The translations under genes were made by a program, and so were the position numbers. Shown in pieces: positions 7,074 to 13,854 of a stretch of 19,270 nucleotides of DNA. The stretch is from JAABYT01 sp041581935 (GTDB lineage: Bacteria > Pseudomonadota > Gammaproteobacteria > HK1), in assembly GCA_041581935.1 (NCBI GenBank), contig JBFICP010000034.1, positions 1-19,270 on the forward strand, read 5' to 3'. The notes beneath the pieces were generated by a model. It worked only from the letters and a program-made list of their open reading frames with translations, made no database searches and was not told where the DNA came from. Numbering within the stretch: position 1 is the stretch's first letter; every line of letters starts with the position of its first letter.

Positions 7074-7805
7074 ATGATCCTGCTGTTCACCGACTTCGGC
7101 CCGGGCGGACCCTATCTGGGGCAGATGCGCCTCAGCGTGGAGCGCCACGCGCCGGGCATTCCCGTGGTCGATCTGATGTGCGACCTGACGCCGTTCAGGC
7201 CGCGCGCCGCCGGCTACTTGCTCGCAGCGCTCGCCTCCGAGATACCGCCCGGCGCGGTGCTGCTCGGGGTGGTCGATCCCGGCGTCGGCACCGACAGCCG
7301 CCGGCCGGTGGTCATGCGCGCCGCGGACCGCTGGTACGTGGGTCCGAGCAACGGCCTGTTCTCTGTCGTCGCCCAGCGACACGAGCCCACGCAGGTCTGG
7401 GAGATTACCTGGAGACCGTCGCGGCTCTCGGCGAGCTTCCATGGCCGCGACCTGTTTGCGCCGGTGGCGGCGATGCTGGCCCGGGGCGATGAGGTTCCCG
7501 GTGAGCCGGTCGACGCGCGCGCCGTCGGTCCCCGGGACTGGCCCGAGGATCTCGCCGAGATCATCTACCTCGACGGGTTCGGCAACGCCATGACAGGAAT
7601 GCGCGCGAGCACCCTCGGCGCCGATCAGCGTCTGCACGTGGGCGGTCAAGAAGTTTCGGCGGCGCGCACATTCGGCGAGGTGCCCGCCGGTGAGGGGTTC
7701 TGGTACGCCAATGCCCTGGGACTCGCGGAAATTGCGGTCAATCAGGGCAGCGCCCGGGAGAAGTTCGGCCTCTCGGTCGGCGACGGCGTGACCCTGGCTC
7801 CGTAA
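7074..7805 (+). CDS. SAM hydroxide adenosyltransferase (SAM hydrolase) family protein
   Basis: This family (SAM_adeno_trans, formerly DUF62) hydrolyses S-adenosylmethionine to adenosine and methionine; its physiological role is unsettled. The 243-residue product shows LLFTDFGPGGPYLGQM at the start, VVDPGVGTDSRRP (about 66-78), GPSNGLFS, SFHGRDLFAP (121-130) and LDGFGNAMT. Asp68, Arg76 and His123 correspond by motif position to the Asp-Arg-His catalytic triad described in the archaeal enzyme. The extra loop that marks the related fluorinase/chlorinase enzymes is not seen. ATG 7074 is chosen because the family begins at M-[IV]-x-LFTDFG; a TTG at 7056 would add six residues, and neither has a clear ribosome binding site. 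It stands alone between the rplQ terminator and the convergent gatB. Confidence 0.9.
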   Translation: MILLFTDFGPGGPYLGQMRLSVERHAPGIPVVDLMCDLTPFRPRAAGYLLAALASEIPPGAVLLGVVDPGVGTDSRRPVVMRAADRWYVGPSNGLFSVVAQRHEPTQVWEITWRPSRLSASFHGRDLFAPVAAMLARGDEVPGEPVDARAVGPRDWPEDLAEIIYLDGFGNAMTGMRASTLGADQRLHVGGQEVSAARTFGEVPAGEGFWYANALGLAEIAVNQGSAREKFGLSVGDGVTLAP

Positions 7806-7808
7806 GCC

Positions 7809-7836
7809 GGGCTGAGCGCAGCGAAGCTCAACCTAC
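7809..7836. repeat. REP-like palindrome between convergent genes
   Basis: In the 27-bp gap between the SAM hydrolase gene and gatB, GGCTGAGC (7810-7817) and GCTCAACC (7826-7833) form an 8-bp stem (one G-U or mismatch depending on strand) around an 8-base loop. The sequence GGGCTGAGCGCAGCGAAGC resembles a palindromic element that I recall as scattered through intergenic regions of many beta- and gammaproteobacteria. There is no T tract on either side. The right arm runs into the gatB stop codon. Confidence 0.5.
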
Positions 7837-9275
7837 AGGGGTGGCTCGTCGAGCTTCCCCTTCATCAATTCGCTCACCTGCTTCGGATTGACCCTTCCCC
7901 CGCAGGCCTTCATCACCTGGCCGACCAGATACCCAAGCACCTTGGTCTTGCCGGCGCGGTACTGCGCGATCTGGGTCGCATTCTCGGCGATGACCTTGTC
8001 CACTGCTTTCGCGAGAGCGTCGCTGTCGGACATCTGCCGCAGTCCGCGCGCCGCGATCACGGCGTCGGCATCGCCCTCGCCGTCCCACATGGCGGACAAA
8101 ACCTCCTTGGCGGCGGTTGCGGACACCGTGCCGTCGGAGATGCGTGCGAGCAGGCCGGCAAGCTGCGTGGCGCTCACGCGACAGGCGTCGATGCTCACCT
8201 GATGCCGGTTGAGGTGCGCGGCAAGCTCACCGGTGATCCAGTTTGCCGCCAGCCGCACATCCGCGGCGTCCGCTACGGTGGCCTCGAAGTAGTCCGCCGC
8301 CGCGCGGCTGGCGGTCAGCTGTGCGGCCAGATCGCCGCCGATGCCGTACTGCGCCTCGAAGCGATGCCGCCTCGCATCGGGTAGCTCGGGTAATGCCGCG
8401 CTTATCGCCTCTATGGTTTCGTCGCTGACGACGACGGGTAACAGATCGGGGTCCGGGAAATAGCGGTAGTCCTCGGCTTCCTCCTTGCTGCGCATGGGGC
8501 GCGTCTCGTCTCGGACCTCGTCATACAGTCGCGTCTCCTGAACGACCGCGCCGCCGCCTTCGATGAGCTCCACCTGGCGCGCGATTTCGAATTCGATGGC
8601 CCGTTCGACGAAGCGAAACGAATTCAGATTTTTCAGCTCGGTGCGGGTTCCCAGCGTCGTGGATCCCTTCGGCCGAACGGAGACGTTGGCATCACAGCGA
8701 AAGGAACCTTCCTGCATGTTGCCGTCGCAAATTCCGAGATAGCGCACGATCGAGTGAACCGTGCGCATATACGCCGCGGCTTGCGCCGCCGATCGCATGT
8801 CCGGCTCGGAGACGATCTCGATGAGCGGAGTGCCGGCGCGATTGAGATCGATACCGGTCATGCCCTGAAACGTCTCGTGCAGGGACTTGCCCGCGTCCTC
8901 CTCGAGATGCGCCCGCGTCACACCGACGGTGAAGGTCTCGCCGTTCTCGGCCGTGACCCGCAGTTGGCCGTCGTAGACGATGGGCAGCTCGTACTGGCTG
9001 ATTTGGTACCCTTTCGGAAGGTCGGGGTAGAAATAATTCTTGCGGGCAAACACCGATCGACGCGCGACGCGCGCGCCGATGGCGAGGCCGAACAGGATGG
9101 CCATGCGGACGGCCTCGGCGTTGAGCACCGGCAGCACCCCGGGCAGCCCCAGATCGACGGCGCAGGCCTGGGTATTCGGCTCGGCCCCGTAGGCCGTGGA
9201 TGCGCCGGAGAAGATCTTGCTCCTGGTCGCGAGCTGGGCGTGGATCTCGAGACCAATGACCGGTTCCCAATGCAT
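7833..9275 (-). CDS. gatB: Asp-tRNA(Asn)/Glu-tRNA(Gln) amidotransferase subunit B
   Basis: GatB recognises the mischarged tRNA and activates its aminoacyl carboxylate with ATP, before ammonia delivered from GatA makes the amide. The 480-residue product has the normal length. It begins MHWEPVIGLEIHAQL and shows KNYFYPDLPKGYQISQ at residues 79-94, which is diagnostic of GatB/PET112. FRCDANVSVRPKGST and ELKNLNSFRFVERAIEFE follow. A C-terminal YqeY-like tRNA-binding helical domain occupies roughly residues 330-480. It lies 16 bases after gatA on the same strand and is the last gene of the gatCAB group, converging on the SAM hydrolase gene. Confidence 0.98.
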   Translation of the reverse strand: MHWEPVIGLEIHAQLATRSKIFSGASTAYGAEPNTQACAVDLGLPGVLPVLNAEAVRMAILFGLAIGARVARRSVFARKNYFYPDLPKGYQISQYELPIVYDGQLRVTAENGETFTVGVTRAHLEEDAGKSLHETFQGMTGIDLNRAGTPLIEIVSEPDMRSAAQAAAYMRTVHSIVRYLGICDGNMQEGSFRCDANVSVRPKGSTTLGTRTELKNLNSFRFVERAIEFEIARQVELIEGGGAVVQETRLYDEVRDETRPMRSKEEAEDYRYFPDPDLLPVVVSDETIEAISAALPELPDARRHRFEAQYGIGGDLAAQLTASRAAADYFEATVADAADVRLAANWITGELAAHLNRHQVSIDACRVSATQLAGLLARISDGTVSATAAKEVLSAMWDGEGDADAVIAARGLRQMSDSDALAKAVDKVIAENATQIAQYRAGKTKVLGYLVGQVMKACGGRVNPKQVSELMKGKLDEPPL

Positions 9276-9291
9276 CGACTGCAGCTCTTCG

Positions 9292-10752
9292 TCAAACCTG
9301 CCCGATCTTTGGTGGCGCGCGCAGGTGCCAGTCCGAGGACTGTTGGAACTGATGGGCGATATTCAACAAACGCGCCTCTTGGAAGTAGTTGCCGATGATG
9401 TGCAATCCCACCGGCAGACCGTCGGAGAACCCGACCGGTATCGAGACCGCCGGCAGGCCGGCCAGGTTCACGCCCGTGGTATACACGTCACACAGGTACA
9501 TGGCGATGGGATCGTCGGTCTTCTCGCCGAGCGCGAACGCAACCGCCGGGGTTGTCGGCCCCATGAGCACGTCGCAGGTCTCGAATGCGCGCTGAAAGTC
9601 TTCACTGATGCGGGTGCGAAGCTGCTGAGCTTTCAGATAGTACGCGTCGTAGTAACCCGCCGACAGAACATAGGTGCCGACCATGATGCGCCGCTTGACC
9701 TCCGAACCGAAGCCCTCGCTGCGGCTGCGCTTGTACATCTCGACGAGATCCGAGGCACCCTCGGCGCGATAGCCGAAGCGCACCCCATCGTAGCGCGACA
9801 AATTGGACGAGCACTCCGCCGGCGCCACCACGTAGTAGACCGGTATGCACAGAGGTGCATGGGGCAGGGTCACTTCGGTGAGCGAGGCTCCCATGCGCTC
9901 GAGCTGCCCGAGTGCCTCCTCGACGCGCGCGCCCACCGCCGTGTCGAGCCCTTCGTCGAGATACTCTTTCGGCAGGCCGATTCGGAGTCCCGAGAGGCGC
10001 TCGCCCAGCATTTCCGGGTACGGGTCCACCGGGCGGTCGATGCTGGTGGAATCCCGCTCGTCGAATCCCGCCATGGCCGCCAGCAGAGCGGCGGCGTCTT
10101 CGGCGCTGCGGGCCATGACCCCGCCCTGATCCAGGCTCGAGGCGAAAGCGACCATTCCGTAACGGGAGACGCGTCCGTATGTGGGCTTGATGCCCGTCAC
10201 GCCGCACATGGCGGCCGGTTGGCGAATCGAGCCACCGGTGTCGGTGCCGGTCGCCAGCGGCGCCAGACGCGCCGCGACGGCGGCCGCGGCGCCGCCCGAG
10301 GATCCGCCGGGAACGCGCTCGAGGTTCCAGGGATTGCGCGTGGGTCCGTAGTAGCTCGACTCGGTCGAAGAGCCCATGGCGAACTCGTCCATATTGGTCT
10401 TGCCCAGCATGCACATGCCTTGCGCCTCCAGGCGCTCGACCACGGTGGCGTCATAGGGGGCGACGAAGTTGTCCAGCATCCGGGATCCGCAGCTGGTGCG
10501 CACCCCGCGGGTGCAAAAAATGTCCTTGTGGAGCACCGGAATGCCGGTGAGCGGGCCGGCGCTGCCTTCGCCCAGCCGCCTGTCGGCGACCCGCGCCTGT
10601 GCCAGCGCGCGCTCGGCGGTGACCGTGATGACGCTGTTCAAGGCGCCGTCGAGGGCCTCGATGCGTGCCAGGAAGGCCCGGGTGAGCTCGACGCTGGAGA
10701 ATTCGCCGGCGCGCAGGCCGCGCTGCAGCTCGGCAACGGATTTGTCGTGCAT
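9292..10752 (-). CDS. gatA: Asp-tRNA(Asn)/Glu-tRNA(Gln) amidotransferase subunit A
   Basis: GatA is the glutaminase/amidase subunit: it frees ammonia from glutamine for GatB. The 486-residue protein has the amidase signature with the Ser-cisSer-Lys triad at K76 (VLHKDIF), S151 (PGGSSGG) and S175 (DTGGSIRQPA). The spacings of 75 and 24 residues equal those of characterised GatA. ATG 10752 gives the typical start MHDKSVAELQRGL and has TGAGG just upstream, although close. A TTG at 10764 in the same frame would add four residues (MSED). It follows gatC after about 100 bases, an unusually wide gap for this operon, and gatB is 16 bases downstream. Confidence 0.97.
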   Translation of the reverse strand: MHDKSVAELQRGLRAGEFSSVELTRAFLARIEALDGALNSVITVTAERALAQARVADRRLGEGSAGPLTGIPVLHKDIFCTRGVRTSCGSRMLDNFVAPYDATVVERLEAQGMCMLGKTNMDEFAMGSSTESSYYGPTRNPWNLERVPGGSSGGAAAAVAARLAPLATGTDTGGSIRQPAAMCGVTGIKPTYGRVSRYGMVAFASSLDQGGVMARSAEDAAALLAAMAGFDERDSTSIDRPVDPYPEMLGERLSGLRIGLPKEYLDEGLDTAVGARVEEALGQLERMGASLTEVTLPHAPLCIPVYYVVAPAECSSNLSRYDGVRFGYRAEGASDLVEMYKRSRSEGFGSEVKRRIMVGTYVLSAGYYDAYYLKAQQLRTRISEDFQRAFETCDVLMGPTTPAVAFALGEKTDDPIAMYLCDVYTTGVNLAGLPAVSIPVGFSDGLPVGLHIIGNYFQEARLLNIAHQFQQSSDWHLRAPPKIGQV

Positions 10753-10799
10753 ATCCTCACTCAAGGTCGGAACTTCTCAGGCCGATGAATACCGAGGGG

Positions 10800-10822
10800 C
10801 CACCGGACATCGGTCCGAGTGG
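10800..10822. other. Small hairpin in the gatC-gatA spacer
   Basis: CCACCGGAC (10800-10808) can pair with GTCCG-A-GTGG (10813-10822) to give a 9-bp stem with one bulged A and an ATCG tetraloop. It lies in the 101-bp spacer between gatC and gatA and would form in the gatCAB transcript. There is no T tract, so it is not a typical terminator. It may affect mRNA stability or be incidental in GC-rich DNA. Confidence 0.35.
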
Positions 10823-10853
10823 CGGGTCGCCGATGCCACCCACGTGCCTGGCG

Positions 10854-11141
10854 CTATTCGACGACCTTGGGAACCAGATAAAGCCCGTTCTCCACCGCCG
10901 GCGCACACGCCTGGAAGTCGTGACGTCGGTCGGTCTCGGTGATTTGGTCCTCCCGGAGCCTCTGGCTGGCATCGAGCGGATGGGCCATAGGCGTGACCCC
11001 CGTGGTGTCGACGGCGTTCATCCGGCCGACGAACTCGAGGATATTCGTGAGCTCTCTGGCCGTCTCGGCAACGGCCTCGTCGCTCACCTCGAGGCGTGCC
11101 AGGTGAGCAATGCGCGCAATTTCGTCCCGATCGATGGCCAT
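10854..11141 (-). CDS. gatC: Asp-tRNA(Asn)/Glu-tRNA(Gln) amidotransferase subunit C
   Basis: GatC is the small belt subunit that wraps around and stabilises the GatA-GatB pair. The 95-residue product is exactly typical in length. It has the opening MAIDRDEIARIAHLARLEVSD, the central helix ELTNILEFVGRMNAVDTTGV, the PMAHP motif and the LREDQITETDRR segment, ending with ENGLYLVPKVVE. No strong ribosome binding site is visible before the ATG. It is the first gene of gatCAB and is transcribed divergently from mreB; the same head-to-head pairing is known in Pseudomonas. Confidence 0.97.
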   Translation of the reverse strand: MAIDRDEIARIAHLARLEVSDEAVAETARELTNILEFVGRMNAVDTTGVTPMAHPLDASQRLREDQITETDRRHDFQACAPAVENGLYLVPKVVE

Positions 11142-11178
11142 GTTTCGAATGTTCGTGAGGAAGGCTGGATAACTGCCT

Positions 11179-11184
11179 ATATTA
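11179..11184 (-). promoter_or_regulatory. Candidate -10 element for gatCAB
   Basis: On the minus strand a TAATAT box lies about 37 bases before the gatC ATG and would give a leader of roughly 30 bases. No convincing -35 box is found 16-18 bases upstream and there is no TG extension. The call is therefore weak and rests mainly on position at the head of a divergent operon. Confidence 0.25.
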
Positions 11185-11185
11185 C

Positions 11186-11214
11186 TTGCTGAAAGTGGGG
11201 TCCGCTGCTAGATT
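11186..11214 (+). promoter_or_regulatory. Candidate extended -10 promoter for the mre operon
   Basis: TTGCTG (11186-11191), a 17-base spacer and TAGATT (11209-11214) are preceded by TGC, which makes an extended -10 (TGn). The predicted start is near 11221, giving a leader of about 140 bases before mreB. The -35 keeps only the TTG part of the consensus. This would place transcription start at or beyond the AGGAGGA at 11216-11222, so the small ORF there needs a more upstream start to be translated from that site. Confidence 0.35.
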
Positions 11215-11228
11215 TAGGAGGATTTTCG

Positions 11229-11354
11229 TTGGTTTTTTCCGCCCACTCGGAGAGCCGTTTACGCGCCCATCCATGTCGCGACGCAGGCCAGTGTGCGGCC
11301 GAATTATACTCGGCGAATCAAGCCATTGGTAATCGCTACTCCCAGCCAAGGTAG
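11229..11354 (+). CDS. Hypothetical 41-codon small ORF in the mreB leader
   Basis: I do not recognise this product. The ORF starts with TTG at 11229, exactly 7 bases after a near-perfect ribosome binding site AGGAGG (11216-11221), better than that of any nearby gene. It runs 41 codons to a TAG at 11352-11354, six bases before the mreB ATG. The peptide begins MVFSAHSESRL, holds two cysteines and three tyrosine/phenylalanine residues, and has no membrane segment. It could be a leader peptide coupled to mreB translation, or a chance reading frame. The -10-like box and inverted repeat at 11298-11314 lie inside it. Confidence 0.3.
   Translation: MVFSAHSESRLRAHPCRDAGQCAAELYSANQAIGNRYSQPR
11298..11314 (+). 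promoter_or_regulatory. -10-like box inside an inverted repeat upstream of mreB
   Basis: TATACT (11305-11310, 5 of 6 to the -10 consensus) lies within the inverted repeat GCCGA-N7-TCGGC (11298-11302 and 11310-11314), about 50 bases before mreB. No acceptable -35 box stands 16-18 bases upstream. It could be a promoter with an overlapping operator, or a short RNA hairpin in the leader. Confidence 0.35.
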
Positions 11355-11360
11355 GTCCTG

Positions 11361-12407
11361 ATGTTCAAGCGCGTTCGGGGGATTTTCTCCAACGACCTCT
11401 CCATCGATCTCGGCACGGCCAACACGCTCATCTATGTCCGCGGCAAGGGCATCGTGTTGAACGAGCCATCCGTGGTCGCGATTCGCCAGGAACGAGGGCC
11501 GGGTGGTACCAAGAACATCGCCGCGGTCGGCGAGTCGGCGAAAAGCATGCTGGGGCGTACGCCGGGGAACATCATGGCGATCCGGCCGCTCAAAGACGGC
11601 GTCATCGCCGACTTCACCGTCACCGAGAAGATGCTCCAGCATTTCATCCACAAGGCCCACGAGAACAAATTCCTGCGTCCGAGTCCGCGCGTGCTTGTGT
11701 GTGTGCCGTGTGGCTCCACCCAGGTGGAGCGGCGTGCTATCCGCGAGTCGGCGGCCGGGGCCGGCGCGCGCGAGGTATTCCTCATCGAGGAACCGATGGC
11801 GGCCGCCATCGGGGCCGGCATGCCCGTGAGTGAAGCGAGCGGTTCCATGGTGCTCGACATCGGTGGTGGCACGACGGAAGTCGCGGTGATCTCCTTGAAC
11901 GGAATCGTCTACTCGGAGTCCGTGCGCATTGGCGGCGACCGATTCGACGAAGCGATCATCAACTATATTCGCCGCAACTATGGTACGTTGATCGGCGAGG
12001 CAACTGCGGAGCGGATCAAGCACGAGATCGGCTCCGCTTATCCTGGAAGCGAAGTGAAAGAGATTGACGTACGCGGACGCAATCTGGCCGAAGGCATTCC
12101 ACGCAGCTTCGTCCTGAACAGTAACGAAATTCTCGAAGCCCTTCAGGAGCCGCTTTCCGGCATCGTCAGCGCCGTCAAGACGGCGCTCGAGCAGACACCG
12201 CCCGAGCTCGGTGCCGACGTAGCCGAGCGCGGCATGGTGCTGACCGGCGGCGGCGCTCTACTCAAGGATCTCGATCGCCTGCTCATGGAGGAAACCGGAA
12301 TTCCCGTGATCATCGCCGAGGATCCGATGACCTGTGTCGCGCGCGGCGGTGGCAGGGCGCTCGAGATGGTCGACGAGAAGGGCGTCGATGTATTTGCGCT
12401 AGAGTAG
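11361..12407 (+). CDS. mreB: Rod shape-determining protein MreB (actin homologue)
   Basis: MreB forms membrane-bound antiparallel double filaments that orient the sidewall elongation machinery. The 348-residue protein has the usual length and an amphipathic N-terminus (MFKRVRGIFS) for membrane binding. The first phosphate-binding loop is SIDLGTANTLIY (14-25). The catalytic-region EEPMAAAIGAG is at 143-153, the second phosphate loop DIGGGTTE at 166-173, and the adenosine motif LTGGGALL is near the C-terminus. An AAGG lies 9 bases before the ATG. It heads the operon mreBCD-mrdAB-mltB-rlpA-dacA; mreC follows after 86 bases. Confidence 0.99.
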   Translation: MFKRVRGIFSNDLSIDLGTANTLIYVRGKGIVLNEPSVVAIRQERGPGGTKNIAAVGESAKSMLGRTPGNIMAIRPLKDGVIADFTVTEKMLQHFIHKAHENKFLRPSPRVLVCVPCGSTQVERRAIRESAAGAGAREVFLIEEPMAAAIGAGMPVSEASGSMVLDIGGGTTEVAVISLNGIVYSESVRIGGDRFDEAIINYIRRNYGTLIGEATAERIKHEIGSAYPGSEVKEIDVRGRNLAEGIPRSFVLNSNEILEALQEPLSGIVSAVKTALEQTPPELGADVAERGMVLTGGGALLKDLDRLLMEETGIPVIIAEDPMTCVARGGGRALEMVDEKGVDVFALE

Positions 12408-12432
12408 GCGGCGGGTGCGTTCACAGCCCGGG

Positions 12433-12456
12433 CGGTCGGTGCAACGGTCGGTGCAA
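12433..12456. repeat. Tandem 12-bp duplication between mreB and mreC
   Basis: Two perfect head-to-tail copies of CGGTCGGTGCAA occupy 12433-12444 and 12445-12456 in the 86-bp mreB-mreC spacer. No coding role is evident. Such a short tandem copy can change in number by slippage and would then alter the spacer length ahead of mreC. Confidence 0.8.
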
Positions 12457-12493
12457 CGCTCGGCTAGGCGCGGCGCGGGCTTGGAGCTGAACA

Positions 12494-13372
12494 ATCAAGC
12501 CGAGTAAACCACTCTTTGACCGCGGGTCCTCGTCGTTGACACGGCTCGCCGCCGTCATGGTCGTGTCGGTCGTGCTCATGACCGTGGACCACCGTGCCCA
12601 GCATCTCGAAGCCCTGCGCAGCGTTCTCAGCACACTGGTCTATCCGCTTCAGGTTGCCGTGGATCTGCCCATTCAGGCGGGCAACTGGCTGGCGGAGTAC
12701 CTCTCGTCGCGACACCGACTCATCGCCGAAAATGCGCGGCTGCGGGAGAACCAGTTCCTGCTGGCCACCAAGCTCGAGAAGTTCGCCGATCTGGAAGCCG
12801 AGAACCGAAGACTGCGAAGTCTGCTGGATTCGTCGGCGAAAGTCGGTGAGCGGGTGCTGGTCGCGGAGCTGCTTTCCGTTGACATGGATCCGTACAGCCG
12901 CCGCATCGTGCTCAACAAGGGCTCGAGGGACGGTGTTGAAGCGGGGCAGTCGCTCATCGATTCCAACGGCGTGCTGGGACAGGTAGTACACGTGGCACCA
13001 TTTTCCAGCAATGCGCTGCTGATCACCGATCCGAGTCACGCACTGCCGGTGCAGAATCATCGCAACGGCCTGCGTTCACTGGCCGTCGGCACCGGCCCAC
13101 TCAACCTGCTCGAGCTCGCGCATCTGCCCAACAATGCGGATGTGCGCATCGGCGACACACTCGTGACGTCCGGACTCGGGGGCCGGTTTCCGGCAGGCTA
13201 CCCCGTGGGTCGCGTCGTCAGCATCGAGCGCAATCGCGGCCGGCCCTTTGCCACGGTGATGGTGCAGCCGAGCGGGCGGCTCGAGCGCAATCGCGAGGTG
13301 CTGCTGGTCTGGCCCGCGGAGTCGACGGACGCCACCGGCGCGTTGCCGGCGCATTCGGAGGGTGGCGAGTGA
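12494..13372 (+). CDS. mreC: Rod shape-determining protein MreC
   Basis: MreC is a bitopic inner-membrane protein that links MreB to PBP2/RodA and activates the Rod complex. It has a transmembrane segment (LAAVMVVSVVLMTV), a coiled coil (AENARLRENQFLLATKLEKF...RRLRSLL) and the periplasmic beta-rich domain (VDMDPYSRRIVLNKGSRDGV, SLIDSNGVLGQVVHV, DTLVTSGLGGRFPAGYPVG). The only standard start codon is TTG 12536 (278 residues), which has no ribosome binding site and cuts off a conserved N-terminus. Upstream, codons from ATC 12494 read IKPSKPLFDRGSSSLTR, matching the family's KPLFxRG opening. GGAG (12483-12486) stands 7 bases before this ATC, and a TGA at 12488 closes the frame. I therefore annotate an ATC start (292 codons before the stop); the fallback is 12536. 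Identity is certain, the start is not. The stop overlaps mreD by GTGA. Confidence 0.93.
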   Translation: MKPSKPLFDRGSSSLTRLAAVMVVSVVLMTVDHRAQHLEALRSVLSTLVYPLQVAVDLPIQAGNWLAEYLSSRHRLIAENARLRENQFLLATKLEKFADLEAENRRLRSLLDSSAKVGERVLVAELLSVDMDPYSRRIVLNKGSRDGVEAGQSLIDSNGVLGQVVHVAPFSSNALLITDPSHALPVQNHRNGLRSLAVGTGPLNLLELAHLPNNADVRIGDTLVTSGLGGRFPAGYPVGRVVSIERNRGRPFATVMVQPSGRLERNREVLLVWPAESTDATGALPAHSEGGE

Positions 13373-13854
13373 GCACCACGCGGGTCGGTTATACTGCCAT
13401 CGCGCTCAGCTTTGTCGTGGCGTTGATGCTGACGGCGCTGCCGATGCCGGCTTGGGCGGCGTTGTGGCGCCCGGCCTGGGTCGCGCTGGTGCTCATCTAC
13501 TGGTGCATGGCGGCACCCGCCTACACGGGGGTGGTATTGGGCTGGGCGCTGGGGCTTTTTCTCGACGTCCTGACCGGGACATTGCTCGGGCAACACGCGC
13601 TCGGCTTGGCCATAGTGGCGTTCGTCGCCCATCGCTTCCACCTTCAGGTTCGCGTGCTCCCAATCTGGCAACAAGGTGTCAGCGTCTTCGGTCTCGTGTT
13701 CGTTTACCAGGCATTGATTCTTTGGATAAACGGAATTCAAGGTATGCCTGTGCAGGCCGCCGCCTACTGGTCTTCGCCGTTGGTGAGCATGCTCCTGTGG
13801 CCCTGGATTTTCATAGTGCTGCGCGACGTCCGCCGCCGGTATCAAGTCGTATGA
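13369..13854 (+). CDS. mreD: Rod shape-determining protein MreD
   Basis: MreD is a small polytopic inner-membrane partner of MreC in the elongation complex. The 161-residue product has about five hydrophobic segments, typical length, and the conserved RPAWVALVLIYW and GWALGLFLDVLTGTLLGQHALGL (about residues 58-80) stretches, with WPWIF near the C-terminus. The GTG start overlaps the mreC stop by four bases (GTGA at 13369-13372), so translation is probably coupled. The stop in turn overlaps an ATG (ATGA at 13851-13854) that opens an 18-codon mini-ORF leading to mrdA. Confidence 0.95.
   Translation: MSTTRVGYTAIALSFVVALMLTALPMPAWAALWRPAWVALVLIYWCMAAPAYTGVVLGWALGLFLDVLTGTLLGQHALGLAIVAFVAHRFHLQVRVLPIWQQGVSVFGLVFVYQALILWINGIQGMPVQAAAYWSSPLVSMLLWPWIFIVLRDVRRRYQVV

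Noticed and set aside
6573..7649. 358-codon open frame on the - strand across rplQ and the SAM hydrolase gene
   Set aside because: It runs through two well-supported genes and a terminator hairpin, and shows no domain.
7810..7833. Intrinsic terminator for the convergent SAM hydrolase and gatB genes
   Set aside because: The hairpin is followed by no T tract on either strand, so it is called only a palindrome/repeat.
9196..10788. 530-codon open frame on the + strand opposite gatA
   Set aside because: It mirrors gatA codon for codon in GC-rich DNA, has no recognisable domain, and overlaps a certain gene along its whole length.
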